This document shows, one piece after another, positions 1 through 11,450 of a stretch of 64,000 bases of DNA. Position numbers and translations under genes: made by a program. Positions within the stretch are counted from its first letter, which is position 1; the number at the start of each line of letters is the position of its first letter. Source of the stretch: Paracyclopina nana (taxonomy: Eukaryota > Arthropoda > Copepoda > Cyclopoida > Cyclopettidae); assembly GCA_019096065.1 (NCBI GenBank), contig JAGUCH010000004.1:2914001-2978000 (forward strand). Reading direction: 5' to 3'. Below the pieces are notes generated by a model. That model had not been told where the DNA came from, did no database searches, and saw nothing but the letters and a program-made list of their open reading frames with translations.

Positions 1-519
1 AATCAAACACCTGTTCTTCCTTGTTGAAAAAAAACTATATGTGTGTCATTGCATTGCTAGATGATAAAAAATGGACCATTTTTTGTGATGAAAAAGAGAG
101 GGACTCTAGTTTACTTATCGATATATACTACTTGTGGGTATTACACAGATTGTAGAGTCTCAATTTTATCAATGTGCAAATGCTCTTCCCCCTCCTGATT
201 GATGCCTCTCTATTAGCAGATACCCTGATACGACATTTACCGATGCATTTTGATAATAAGGCCTTGTATTTAAAAAAATGACACCCCTTCGATCACCACA
301 ACTAAACATACTTAATGATAATTGCTCTTAAAGAATACTATATAAATTATAGCATATCAATATTACTGTGTAATCACTCAGCCCTGTGACCAAGATTATT
401 ACTACTATTATCTATCACCATTATAAATGTTGGAATACATGCAAAAAAAGCCATTATTCAAACTTTTGCCCTGATTTCCGAATTTTTCTATTTTGCTTTT
501 TCTCTCTTCCATTATAGGT
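1..519. other. 5' flank of Hop2, no gene seen
   Basis: AT-rich sequence without a credible exon. The last 35 bases are pyrimidine-rich and end in TAG just before the Hop2 start codon, which looks like a 3' splice site. An untranslated or short coding first exon may therefore lie further upstream, inside or outside the window. Confidence 0.4.
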
Positions 520-1213
520 ATGGGTAAAGCTGACAAGGAGAAGGATGGCAAGCCCACTGTGCTCAAGTACTTGACCGCGCAAAATAGGCCGTACTCAGTG
601 AACGACATCACTGCCAATTTGCGCAATGAAATCCCTAAAAGTATGATACAAAAGATACTTGACGCGCTCGCTGAAGAAGGAAAGATAAAGGAGAAAGCTA
701 ACGGAAAGCAGAAAGTTTATGTGGTAAATCAGGACGATTTTCCTGCTGCCTCTGACGCCGAGCTTCGGAGCGCTGAGGCCGAGATTAACTTGCTGCAAAA
801 TGAGCTCAATGCGGTGAATGCAGAAATTCGAGGAAAAGAAGAAAAAATGAGGGCCTTTAATTCCCAGCTGACGACGGAGGAAGCGAGGCTAAAGGTTGAT
901 GAGGTTAAATCTGAGGTTGCAAAGCTCCAGGCTAAACTCGAATCGCTTAGTGGCAATGCTGAAAACATGATTGATCAAGATACCATGAACAAAGTTAAGG
1001 CTGAGCAAGGGAAAGCTGTCAAGGTACTTATTTTTTCATCATCTCGAATAGGCATCCATAAAAAATTTTTAGGAGTGGAGAAAGCGAAAGAGGATGTTTG
1101 ACAATGTGGCTGATGCAATTTTGGAAGGGTATCCTCACCCAAAGAAGGCATTTTATGAAGAAGTCGGAGTAGAAACTGACGCAGATGTAGGCGTCGTAAT
1201 TCCTCAAAATTGA
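520..1213 (+). CDS. PSMC3IP: Homologous-pairing protein 2 (Hop2/PSMC3IP)
   Basis: Exons 520-1023 and 1073-1213, separated by a 49-bp GT..AG intron, give 214 residues; human PSMC3IP has 217. The N-terminal third is the winged-helix DNA-binding domain, with the family-typical NRPYS segment and a KIKEKxxGKQK stretch. A long coiled coil follows (about residues 75-165). Exon 2 supplies the conserved C-terminal helix, WRKRKRM...ILEGYP..KK.F.EEVG.ETD. Hop2 acts in the nucleus with Mnd1 to stimulate Rad51/Dmc1 strand exchange in meiosis. The ATG at 520 is chosen because homology begins there; the frame is open nine codons further up, but that part reads as a splice acceptor. Without the intron the frame ends at 1101 and loses the C-terminus. 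Confidence 0.93.
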
Positions 1214-1482
1214 ACGACGTGATCTCATAAAACTAATCACTCGCTCAGAAACAAAATTATTCTTGTGTACTATGTTCTTTGCCGCCCTTTAGAAACTCGA
1301 TCTGAAATAAAGTCAAGTGGCGTATTGTTTGCAAGTGCAATATTCTGTATTTTAGATGAAATATTTGATTTGTGGCACATTTTGAAACTCGGGGATTTGT
1401 TGTTCAGATTTCAGATACAACGCAGCACTAAATCTAATTTTAAGCACAAAAAAGACCATGGTAATACTTGTTTGAAATGTAA

Positions 1483-1632
1483 CAATACTGTCCTGATGAC
1501 GAGTCCATATAGGGTTTTTCGCTCATGAGTAGTCAAATGAAAGATCACCGAGTGGCGAAGCCACGAGTGATCTGGAATTTTACTACGAATGAGCGAAAAA
1601 CCCTATATGGACGAGTCATCAGGACAGTATTG
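1483..1632. repeat. 150-bp nested hairpin (MITE-like palindrome)
   Basis: Two arms of about 45 bases (1483-1527 and 1588-1632) are reverse complements, apart from a three-base swap near their middle. Between them sits a second hairpin built on GTGGCGAAGCCAC. There is no coding capacity. The form suggests a miniature inverted-repeat element or a structured RNA; the sequence alone does not decide. Confidence 0.7.
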
Positions 1633-2107
1633 ACATTTTTGTCAGCTTCGTGACTGTTAAAAGTCCCAATGGCACTGTTAAGTGCTAAAAATTGATTAAT
1701 TTACAAATTAAATTGGCCTTAAAAATGATAACTCGTTTGCAGGTAAAACTTTGCGGTCAATAGCGCGCGCGCATCTCCAGTAAGAACTAAGCACTTGAAG
1801 GGTAACCAGATATTTTGAGGGATATTTAGCCAAAAAAAAAATTCCAAAAAGCACCAAAATGACGAATTTGCAAATTTGGCTTGATAGTTATAAGAAGTTC
1901 CTTATGCTTCGATTTTTTAGCAAGACCAATTTAAGTTTTTTGCAAAGTAAACTTGAAAAAAAATTGGTCTTCTGCAGACTTTGCTTAAATAAAAGGTATT
2001 TTGGAAGACTTTTCTAAAATGAGAAAAAGGAGTTTATTGGGAAGGCTACCTTGAAATGGAAAGTAATCATTTTTAAATATGCTAGAAAATACTGCAGAGT
2101 ATGTGAA

Positions 2108-2176
2108 TTCTGATAGTACAATGGTAGCATGCAGACCTTTCACTCTGAAGACCCAGGTTCGATTCCCGGTCAAGAC
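2108..2176 (+). tRNA. tRNA-Glu(UUC)-like sequence, probably degenerate
   Basis: A B-box (GGTTCGATTCC) and an A-box-like AATGGTAGCAT surround an anticodon region with CTTTCAC (anticodon TTC, Glu). The acceptor ends pair at six of seven positions, counting wobble. A run of six T follows at once, as in a Pol III terminator. The anticodon loop has one extra base and the stem is weak. A decayed tRNA or a SINE head fits better than a working tRNA gene. Confidence 0.4.
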
Positions 2177-2461
2177 TTTTTTAAAATTGAAGAAGGAATT
2201 CTCAAGTCGCCAACTGTACAATAATGGATATTATTTCTTCACATGTGACGAAATAAAAGTCATTATTGTACAGTAGATGCGAGCGCACGCCAAATCTCAG
2301 CAAAATACAGGGATTTTCGCTTCACTGCCGTATGTAGTGAACCCACCGCCAAGTTGACAAAAATGGACTTTTCTCTTATTCCCTCAAGTGCACAATCTCA
2401 AAAATCTCAAACAAAAAAAATAATGTACGTATTGTTACTATATACTTGAAGGGAGCATATA

Positions 2462-2854
2462 TACCGTCTGACCGTTCAAAATTGGACGGTGCGGGAATCA
2501 AAAGTTTGTGTTATAATTTCATGAATTTTGAGGCTTAATGGGTATCGTTGCAAAGCTTGAACCTTTGGACATCTTTTTTGTTTTCTGACAAAATAAAGAA
2601 TATTATTGTGAATTCCTCTTGACAGTAAAAAATAAATGAATCATCAGTTTTTTCGTGACAATTTTATGGGTTGCCTTGGGAAAATCGAATTTTCCCGGTT
2701 TTTTCCTCTTTCAATTGATTTTTTCTACTTTTACAAAAAAGATGGAAAAAGGCTCAATCTTACCAACGATATCATTTAAAAGTCCTGTATTTCTTGAATA
2801 TGTGACAAAAAGTTTAGATTCCCGTACCGTCCAATTTTGAACGGTCAGACTGTA
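2462..2854. mobile_element. Non-autonomous TIR element, family A copy 1
   Basis: About 35-base terminal inverted repeats begin TACCGTCTGACCGTTC and end GAACGGTCAGACTGTA, with TA at the outer ends as in Tc1/mariner insertions. There is no transposase. The sub-terminal sequence (AGTTTGTGTTA, then ATCGTTG followed by a purine/T-rich run) is shared with the element at 43726-44306. Confidence 0.72.
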
Positions 2855-3290
2855 TTTAAGCCTGCTTTGAATTTTCCAGTTGGCAGGCTTTTTTAAAGGC
2901 AAACAAATGACATTAAAAAATCCATTTGATTGATAGATGCATGTCGTAAGTTCAACGTTTGCTTACAAATAGCAGCGTAGGTAGAGCCAACATCACAACT
3001 TACAGCGGCGATCGTAATATTCGGCTTTGCTAGGTAAACAGCCTTTAAAATAGCAACTAGTACATACTGTCCACATAGAATACACTTGTGGTCTCGTAAC
3101 AAGGCAAGGCGCGCTGATATGGGCTTACTGTGCACTGGTCATGAAAGCTGTGTAGCATGAATTTGAGATCGAAAAAGATTACTTCTGTCAGGACGTCGCA
3201 TCTCTAGGTTCAGTGTAGGCTCGGCCAGAAGGCCGCATTCACCTACTAGATTTTAGCAGGTGCTATAAAGGCATAAACCATGTGAACAGC

Positions 3291-4287
3291 ATGAGGCTAA
3301 TTTTCCTCCAACTCCTATTGAGCTTGGCTCTCAAGGCTAACGGCCTTTGGGACATCGAGCCTCCGATTGAGTGCTGGGAAGAATGTTTCCACGAGGGCGA
3401 GTCTCAAGACAAAAATGCCTACGGAGAGTTTTACCAGTTGGGGAATTTTGTCAAGATGCACAGGATTTTCAACAACGTGAATGGCACCGCTTTCATCTTG
3501 GACACTTCGGTGACAAGCAAGAACGATGTCAACCGATTCCGGTTCCAGAAGGACCTAATCAAGCTCTTTGCCATGATGGGACCCGTGGGCGCGTTTGAGA
3601 ATCCGTTTTACTTGGGACAGTTCAACCAGGACTTTGCTTGGTAATTAATATTAAAGATCTTATCTCAAATTGAATAACAGCTAAAGAAATGAGGAGGAGG
3701 TTGTAAAAGTGGCTAAAAATGATTCATCCAGGACTTGCGATACTTGGCATGGCCTTGGTAGGTGCGAGGCCACTAATCAGCTCAATGATTACGTGGAAAT
3801 GGTTGACCCTAAGAAACTAACGACCTCAATGGGAAAAGTGCACGACGCATGTGGAATTTTGGCCAAAAGCAGGGGAGAGCCAACTGAGGAGGAGGCCAAA
3901 GTGGGCATGGCAGTCATGGTTGTCAGCCACAGTTTTGGCAGCCTAGCTGGCTCTGCTGACCACCATCACTCTGACTTGGCTGACTGCGAAGAGTCATACC
4001 CAGTTCGCATTGGCATTCTGACGGGCAACTCTGACGAGCTGGAGATGTCCACAGTTGTCAGCCAATTCGCAAAAGTAAGCAACTTGCCGAAACAATGAAT
4101 GAAAAGTTTAATAAAAAAAATCGACTTGCAGATCCAAGAAGATGAGTACCATGCCACAGCTTTGGCAAGGCTCACCCAATGCATGCAAGATTCATGCTGT
4201 GCTGATAAGAAGGCCATGCCTCCCAACAGTTGCACGAAATCGACCCCTGCTGCCAGAAAGACCGAGAGGTACTCGGGCAGAACATAA
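3291..4287 (+). pseudogene. Secreted Cys-containing protein of unknown function, reading frame interrupted
   Basis: Likely exons are 3291-3640, 3681-4074 and 4132-4287. Exon 1 opens with a clear signal peptide (MRLIFLQLLLSLALKANG) followed by WDIEPP and CWEEC. Exons 2 and 3 join cleanly in phase 0 and carry seven or more further Cys, including an SCCADKK segment. At the exon 1/2 boundary the donor (GGTAATT) and the acceptor after TAACAG are in the right phase, but a TAA follows immediately; the next AG, at 3686, would create TGA. Either the gene is broken in this haplotype, the base calls are wrong, or splicing is unusual. I do not recognise the family. The ATG at 3291 is chosen for the signal peptide; an upstream ATG at 3280 is followed at once by a stop. 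Confidence 0.5.
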
Positions 4288-4678
4288 AGAACAGTTTGCA
4301 GTGCTTAGATTGTAAGAAAACTTACTGTACCATTTGACAATACTATCGATGAGACCAATAAAAAAACTTTTTGCCATCTAACTTGCAACAAAAGAACCAT
4401 GTGCAGAAATAGAACGGCAGACACTTCAGGCCTGTCAAAACTCGACGTCGCGCTATCAAAATTATAGCCTTTTACCAAAATAAAAAGTGGACCACTTTTG
4501 CACTACTGAAATTCGACGTCATTCAGCTAAGAGTTACGTTCCGGGCAAAATTCACCATGAGGTAGGAAAACTCACTTCTCTTGACGCTGTAACGCACATG
4601 GTGTATTCAACATTCAGCATGGACGTCCCGAGTAAGGTATTAGGAGACACTGTTAAATCACACTTCAAAAGACCAAGA

Positions 4679-4684
4679 TTTATT
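4679..4684 (-). promoter_or_regulatory. RPL37 polyadenylation signal overlapping the stop codon
   Basis: AATAAA on the minus strand includes the TAA stop of RPL37, so the 3' UTR can be only about 15-30 bases. Confidence 0.65.
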
Positions 4685-5135
4685 CCTTCTTCTTGTGTGA
4701 AACGGCGACTGTGCCTTCACGGAATCCGTTGCGGAACCTCCTTCGGACGACGGAGAGATGCCTCATGCGACCAGTTCCAGTGGTATTACGCCTCTTGGCC
4801 TTCTCACTCCATCCGTAGCTACGGGTCTTGGCTCCGGGGAATCCACAAGCAGCGCAGACTTTCTTCTGGATGTGCATGCTCACGCGGCCGCAGCGACGGC
4901 ACAGAGTGTGCGTCTTGTTGCGACGTTTACCAAATGAGCTTGTTCCCTTAGTCTGTAAAAATGCAAGATATATTTAAGTTGGTGAACTACTGGAGTTTCA
5001 AAAAAGACAAATAAATGAGGCATAAGGCATTTGAACACCCTGTCATTTGACGAGAAATGACAGTGAGGAATATGAAAATTAGCACCAAGATTACGTAGAT
5101 TTCAGCCGATTTTGCGAGAAAATATTTCTTACCAT
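4680..5135 (-). CDS. RPL37: 60S ribosomal protein L37 (eL37)
   Basis: Coding exons on the minus strand: 5135-5133 (the ATG alone) and 4952-4680, giving 91 residues. The protein starts [19 protein letters not shown] and holds the zinc-binding pairs C..C (CRRC) and C..C (CAAC), then the [16 protein letters not shown] block typical of eL37, and a basic tail. It is a cytosolic large-subunit protein with a C4 zinc finger. The first intron (4953-5132) falls directly after the start codon, as in RPL37 genes of other animals. A pyrimidine-rich TOP-like tract lies upstream, and the polyadenylation signal overlaps the stop codon. The gene is divergent from the phosphatase gene at 5755. Confidence 0.95.
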
Positions 5136-5754
5136 AGTTTATTTGATCGAAGGAACCGGAAAAGAGAAATAAAAATTGTAAACACTGAAAATAGTTACCA
5201 GATAGACTGAATAAACAGTAATGCTCTCCAAAAGAGACTGAATTATATTTGTAGCCGTGAAAGTGTTGCGAAAAGAGTTTACTTCAATTTTATATAATTA
5301 ATATTTCACAATTGGAAAAAGCTTTAGTGATTCAAGATTTTTTTAGCTTTATAGATGAATCAATTGGCTATTTCGAGTAGTTTAAACCTTATAAGCTGAA
5401 GCTAAGCTGGTAGCTCTGTAGAACAGCTGACTGTCTTTTGTTGTTTGGCAGACACTAGCAATTTGGCTTTTTCAAGTAAAGTACTGCCTAAATTGTATCA
5501 GACGAGAAATCACGGCGACAGGATTTGTGCATCGATTGCCAACCAGCAGCCGCAGCAGCTTGAGCACGCATAATTGGTGTCAAAGCAGCAAGGCAAGCCG
5601 TCGAAGGCCTCCCTGCTAAAGTTGATCATGTTGCCCCGTCATCATTGAGACTGATAAAACACTCAATCCGGCAAGATCACGCGGCCATTTTGCCACCTTG
5701 GTAGACGTCATGTTTTGTGAGCACATCTGGAAACCACCTGAAAATTAGCAAGGG
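5136..5754. other. Divergent promoter region between RPL37 and the phosphatase
   Basis: This 620-bp stretch lies between two start codons on opposite strands and holds both 5' UTRs and promoters. No TATA box stands out. The part after 5500 is less AT-rich and is probably phosphatase 5' UTR. Confidence 0.5.
5156..5166 (-). promoter_or_regulatory. TOP-like transcription start of RPL37
   Basis: The minus strand reads CTCTTTTCCGG about 20 bases before the ATG. Transcripts of ribosomal proteins usually start at such a 5' terminal oligopyrimidine tract, which couples translation to TOR signalling. The start site itself is inferred. Confidence 0.5.
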
Positions 5755-8700
5755 ATGGACGCCATGTTTGACTCGTTAAGCAAGACCATGAGCAAGTCCG
5801 GCCTCATGGCCACTTTTCACAACAAGTCGAGCAACGTGTCCTCCACCTCTGGAGGCTCCAGCACGCTGAGCCGATCCTCGTTGGGCTCAAATATGAGCGG
5901 GTCCAAGACGTTTGCCGCTAGAGTCGTGTTTCTCGATGGCACCAGCCAATCCTTTGACGTGGACAAACGAGCCAAAGGCCAGTTCTTGATGAACACCGTC
6001 TTTCGACACTTGGATCTCGGCGAGCAAGAGTACTTTGGCCTCATGTTCAACGATACGGGCGCTGACAATGTTCCCAATGGACATTCGCCCGATGTCATGC
6101 GATGGCTTGACCCGGCGAAGCTGGTGCGTAAGCAGGTTCGCATCACTGGTGGCCACAAAGCCGGCATGACACCTGTGGCAACGCTGTACTTCCGAGTGAA
6201 GTTCTATGTAACGGGTAATAGCAATGATTCATCCACTTCCTTTGTGCTTTGTTAAACTATTTACACCCTCTCTTAACAGATCCCTCGCGGTTGAAAGAGG
6301 AATTCACCCGGTACCAGGTGTACATGCAAGTGAAAAAAGACATTAGTGAAGGACGCCTCAGTGCTCCACTTTCGACCATTTGCCTCCTCACCTCTTATGT
6401 TGTGCAGTCCACAATTGGTGACTACGACCCAGACACGTGCGGATCCGGCTACCTCAAGCCCTACTACGACCTCCGAAAGCATTCCCAAGAGAGTTTGATG
6501 AACAGTGACCAGCAGAGCGAAATCTACCCTGACGACGAAATGGATAGGAGGATAGCGGAGCTGCATAAGTTGCACAAGGGCCAGAACCCAGGCGAGGCGG
6601 AAATGAACTTTCTCGAGCATGCCAAGAGGCTCGAGCTGTACGGGATCTCGTTGCATCCAGGAAAGGACTCCCAGGGGCGTGTCATCCAGCTAGGAGTCAC
6701 TTGCATTGGTCTCGTGGTGTTCCAGAATGCTGTCAAGATCAACACGTTCAGCTGGTCCAAAATCGTCAAGATCTCCTTCAAGCGGAAGCAGTTTTTCATC
6801 CAATTGCGAAAGGAACTGACTGAGAGCTATGACACTCTTTTGGGCTTCAATTTAGCGAGCTACCGATCGTGCAAGAATCTTTGGAAGTCTGCAGTGGAGC
6901 ATCACTCGTTTTTCAGGCTTCACGCGCCTCCCTCCAAACGAACGCCAGAGCCCTTTTACAACAGCGGCTCGGCGAGTGCACGGAAGTTCCTCACCCTGAA
7001 TTTAGGCTCAAAGTTCAGATACAGTGGCCGCCATATGGATTTGCGGAGGTCGAAAACGCCCGAAGGAACTTTGTCGAGCGCCAAAGCCTCTGCTGATAAT
7101 CAGTTTGCAAGGTCGTCTGCGTTGCGTAAAACGCTGCCCCTTCATTTGGAGCCAGTGTCCATTTCTGACGAGAAAAAGCCTCTGTCTGGCGGTGTCCCCC
7201 GACTGGCAAGTCCGGAGACATCCAGCATTGGCTCGAGTGTCCACAGCAATGGTGGTTTGAAACCCAAATTGCCTAGCCATCCGCCAAAACGAGGCCAAGC
7301 CTTGGACGGAGATGTCACCCCGACCAACTCGAGCAATTCCCATCAGTCACTGGCACATCGTGCAATAGAGAGCTTTAATCACAAAGTACAAAGCTTGAGC
7401 AGCAAAATGCCTAAAAAAGCATGGCAGGAGGCCACTTCCGATGATGAAGGTAAAAATCACGTGCTATTTTTGACATGTCTCGAACGAGTTTTCTATCTTA
7501 GGTGGATTTTTGGACTCGCATCATCGCCCCATCAATTCTCTGAATCGAGGGCCAAACAAAAGGAAATCGACCTCTGCTGTCTACGCATCCAACTCTGTGA
7601 ACTCTACGGCCCCACCGACGATGACTAATGCTTCAATCATCCTAGCAGGTAAAAAAATACGCTCTCACTTTTGAACTGTGTGATCGTGTCGGCAAATAAT
7701 TTCGTGAGCTCCGTATCTATTACAATTTTTTTTCGCTGTAACCTTATCAAGAAAACCCCAAATATCACTGTGTTGACGTAGAACATCTGTTTCGAAAACA
7801 CAATGGAGTGTATGCGAGCTGGTTTATGCAAATGTCGAGTGTCGACAGCTGAGAAATTTCATTTGCCCCTCTAAAATGGTTATTGTAATTGTTGCAGATT
7901 CTCCACAATCCTCGGAGAGGACACTGAATAGCAGCAGCCATTCTGGCTTCAAGGGCTCCGGCTCCATACACTCAAATGCTACGAATGGTGGCACTGCTGT
8001 CAAGCTGACCCCGATTTCGCTCAAGCTACCGATTGGGCCCGCTGCGGCGGCCTCGGTCAATCCTAACAGTCCAGCAAACTCGTCTGTTCTGACGTCTTCT
8101 CCAATCAACTCAAAGAATATCCGACATAAGTTGTTGCCCACGACAAATTTGGAGTCGCCCATTGCTGGCACCACAACTACTTCTCCCGCAGACGCTACTG
8201 ATGCCAATGCTGGCCTTGTGATAATCACGATTTACCCCGACGAGCAAGGACGCTTCGGGTTCAACGTCAAGGGAGGCGTTGATCAAAAAATGCCCATCAT
8301 TGTTTCAAGGGTGGGAGCGAACACTCCGGCTGACAAGTAAGCATGATTTGTGCGCGCTTTCATGATATATACACGGTTTCGTGACGGTTTCCATTTTTCA
8401 GATGTTATCCTCGGCTAAACGAGGGCGACCAAGTTGTCATGATCAATGGCCGTGATGTGTCCCAACACACTCATGACCAAGTGGTGAATTTTATCAGAGC
8501 TTCCAGTGAGCCGCATTCCGCTCAGCTCATCCTCGCTGTCAGACAAGTATGCTGTCACTTTTTTCACTGCTATTAGCTTCCTTACATTATGTTATGCTCT
8601 TGCATTTGCAGAACGTTTACATGGGAGAAGATGTGGAAGAGCCCGAGTTCCAGTACGTACCTGATACCCCTCATGTTAGTCCCCTTGTCCCTGGAACGCA

Positions 8701-9703
8701 AGCTCTCTCCCAGTCGATGCTCTTGCTCGAAGAGAGCATCGAATCTGGGGCAGTCATTGGCCAATTCGAGCAGCTCTACAGACGCAACACCAACCTGGCA
8801 ATGTCCATTTGCCACAGTGAGACGAACGTGAACAAAAACAGATATAGAGACATCAGTCCCTATGATACCACCAGGGTGATATTGACTGAGTGTCCCAGCG
8901 GTGACTACATTAATGCCAACCACGTGGTCATGACGATTCCCGGATCAGGCATTATTAACCGGTAAGAGCTGCTGCAGTGGTATCGGGAGAAAACTCCTCT
9001 TCTAAATATTGGAGGAAATCGGAAACTTTTGCCAATTTTGAGTGAGGTGCATTCCTTCCTTTATTTCAGATATGTGGCGACGCAAGGCCCTTTAGCTACC
9101 ACGTGCATTGATTTTTGGTACATGACTTGGGAATGCCAATCCACCCTGATCATAATGCTGACAACGATTGTGGAGCGAGGCCGCATCAAGTGTCATAAAT
9201 ACTGGCCCGATGTGGGAGACACGATCGACTACGGCCATTTGGCGGTGACTTGCATCACCGAGGACGCCAGGGAGAACTTTGTCTTTAGGGAGTTTTCGAT
9301 TTTGCACAAGGACTCTGAGGAAGTGCGACAAGTCACACAGATGGCATACTTATCATGGCCTGACCACGGAGTGCCTGAAAACTCCGAGGAGTTCGTGGAC
9401 TTTGTGGAGGCCGTGCGGGCCCACAGGCAGGGCTCAATTTGTCCTACCATTGTGCACTGCTCGGCGGGCATCGGCCGGACAGGCGTTGTGATTCTTATGG
9501 AGACTGCGCTGTATTTGATTGAAGCGAATCAACCCGTCTATCCCCTTGACTTGACTCGTGTCATGAGGGACCAACGAGCCAGCATGATTCAAACTCCATC
9601 CCAGTACAAATTTGTCTGCCAGGCTATCCTCAAAGTTTTCAAGGAAGGCAAGGTTAAGCCGCTGCCGGAATTTTGTCAGACCGCAACAACTTCTTCAACT
9701 TGA
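5755..9703 (+). CDS. PTPN4: FERM-PDZ tyrosine-protein phosphatase, non-receptor type 4/3 (Ptpmeg)
   Basis: Seven exons: 5755-6214, 6280-7449, 7502-7648, 7898-8336, 8402-8546, 8612-8961, 9070-9703; all phases match, giving 1114 residues (human PTPN4 has 926; the extra length is Ser/Pro-rich linker). Order: a Ser-rich N-terminus of about 50 residues, FERM domain with C-lobe ([14 protein letters not shown]..., [19 protein letters not shown]), FERM-adjacent block ([10 protein letters not shown]), a long low-complexity linker, PDZ ([10 protein letters not shown] to about residue 787), then the PTP domain. Catalytic landmarks are KNRYRDI.PYD, WPDHGVP and [10 protein letters not shown] with Cys1034. 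The enzyme removes phosphate from tyrosines at the membrane cytoskeleton. Its acid/base Asp and nucleophile are intact, so it should be active. It is divergent from RPL37 across 620 bp. Confidence 0.95.
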
Positions 9704-10160
9704 GCTGGTTGTCAGACTTTTCACTGGAGACTGATAGCACACATCTTACTCCTTAGCAATACTACCAAAAAGACCACGATGAACGTTTCCCATATCCCAC
9801 CAATCCCTGATGAACAGCATTATTTAGAATAATTGTTGGATGTTGTACATATCATCATCTTGAGAATTCCATACTTCGAATTAATGCAAAATTACGATCA
9901 TTTTTAGTGCAGTAGCAACTTCTTTCGGTTTCCTTTGATACCATTAAAAAATAATCAACTCGAAGAACCCCTTACCTTAGCCAAATACTTCTAATCCTTA
10001 ATTAGTATTCCTTACCACATTTTATGTGTCCCCCCGCAGGAGTAAAAAGACGAAAAATAAACTTTATAGAAGAACGCATTTTGTTGCCTTTTTGAATTTC
10101 CCGCGCCGCGGCCAACAACTCGTACTAAAAAGAAAAACAAATGTGGCAGAAGTTGTCAAA
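9704..10160. other. Phosphatase 3' UTR and GDPGP1 5' flank
   Basis: No ORF of note. Several A-rich stretches such as ATTAAAAAATAATC near 9942 could serve for polyadenylation. Confidence 0.4.
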
Positions 10161-11183
10161 ATGTCACAGGTTAGCAGAATTGACATCAACAAAGTTGAGG
10201 ACTACAGGATAAGTGTCAGTGGCGACGAAGCAAAGCTTTCTTGGCTCGATGAGCTCATCAAGTCGAGCTGGCGGCAAAAAATGGACCTCGGATGTTTTCG
10301 GTACAAATTCGAGCATCCCGAGTGCAAGAAGTTGCCCGGCAAGATTGGATATGTCGCCCAATTAAACCCTTTTCGAGTTTCTGCTCGACGACAGCCTGAG
10401 GCCATGATGTCGGTTAAGCAACCTTTTCAGCCTGAAAAGTTCAACTTCAACAAAGCAGATTTGGTAAAAGAACTAGTCTTTGAAGTCGAAAACACTGATC
10501 ACATCTGCATTATTAATGTGAGTCCGATCGAGTTTGGACACTGCTTGTTTGTCCCCGATGTGAAAGAATGTCTCCCGCAACTGCTATCATTCTCCTCCAT
10601 TCTGTCCGCTCTCAAATTAGTCCTTTTGAGCTGGGACCGAGCCTTCAAAATGGCCTTCAATAGCCTTTGTGCCTATGCTAGTGTCAACCATCAGCACTGG
10701 CATTTGTACTATTTGCACGAGGCCTTTCAAGTTCCAACAGCCTTCATAAAAGCCTCGAGGCCACTAATGGCTGCAGCCAATTTATTTGAAATTTCATCTG
10801 AGGACTACCCATCTTCTGGGTTTGCACTGCAGCTAGCACAAATCGAGGATTTGGAGACTGTGGCAAGAGACGCGTTCAAGATTGTTCAGTATCTGAGCGA
10901 AAATGAGATTGCTCATAACGTCTTCATTACGAGGGGAGCCAATTTTTTGCCATGTGATGATGAAGTGATCAGAATTTTCATCTGGCCAAGGCAATCTGTC
11001 TATGGCAACAAACACCCCGGAGACTTTTGTGTGGCTGTTTGCGAGTTGTCTGGCCAGATGTTGATCTACAATCAGGACACCTATGACAGCATCACCGAGG
11101 AGGTGGTCATGAAAGCGCACGAAGAAACATGTGCAGAGGTCTTTACTGCCGTCAAACCTGCCATTCTCGATCTTTTCAAATGA
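10161..11183 (+). CDS. GDPGP1: GDP-D-glucose phosphorylase 1 (GDPGP1)
   Basis: One intronless frame of 340 residues from the first in-frame ATG; the human protein has 385. The frame runs further up (from 10026) but without an ATG, and homology starts only after MSQVSRI. Recognisable parts are LGCFRYKFE / LPGKIGYVAQLNPFR near the N-terminus, the INVSPIEFGHCLFVP block, and the HIT-superfamily catalytic segment NHQHWHLYYL. The enzyme cleaves GDP-glucose with phosphate to GDP and glucose-1-phosphate in the cytosol and is thought to clear GDP-glucose formed by mistake. It belongs to the same family as plant VTC2. The central His of the HIT motif is present, so activity is likely. Confidence 0.9.
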   Translation: MSQVSRIDINKVEDYRISVSGDEAKLSWLDELIKSSWRQKMDLGCFRYKFEHPECKKLPGKIGYVAQLNPFRVSARRQPEAMMSVKQPFQPEKFNFNKADLVKELVFEVENTDHICIINVSPIEFGHCLFVPDVKECLPQLLSFSSILSALKLVLLSWDRAFKMAFNSLCAYASVNHQHWHLYYLHEAFQVPTAFIKASRPLMAAANLFEISSEDYPSSGFALQLAQIEDLETVARDAFKIVQYLSENEIAHNVFITRGANFLPCDDEVIRIFIWPRQSVYGNKHPGDFCVAVCELSGQMLIYNQDTYDSITEEVVMKAHEETCAEVFTAVKPAILDLFK

Positions 11184-11450
11184 CCGCCTTTTACGAGTTG
11201 TCAACGATGCTGATCCGTTATGGCTACAGCACGTTGTTGTCACGTATTGTAATCTGCGATTTGCATTCATTTTCTATTGTTGCATTTATGTGCTCTGCAT
11301 TGTGTTGTTTACGACATTAGCACATATAGTATATTGTATATGGTGTAAATCTACAGCGTGCGTGGTGGAGAGAAGCTAAAGCAGCATAAGCCTCTCGATA
11401 AGAGATCTTTCAGGGCCAAATATCAGAAGGGAGCTTCCCATGGCATGCAC

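Noticed and set aside
2108-2176. Functional tRNA genes (also at 11838, 40356 and 40501)
   Set aside because: A- and B-boxes and anticodon arms are recognisable. Three of the four have acceptor ends that do not pair and lie within inverted-repeat elements; the fourth (2108) pairs but has an enlarged anticodon loop. I list them as tRNA-like only.
3264-3270. TATA box (TATAAAG) for the secreted Cys-rich gene
   Set aside because: It lies only 27 bases before the ATG, leaving no room for a 5' UTR. It may be coincidence or indicate a different start.
3640-3690. TGA at the exon junction of the secreted gene as another selenocysteine codon
   Set aside because: No family precedent, and I saw no SECIS-like quartet with an AA loop after the stop at 4287.
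4487-4951. 154-codon plus-strand frame
   Set aside because: It is the antisense shadow of the RPL37 coding exon.
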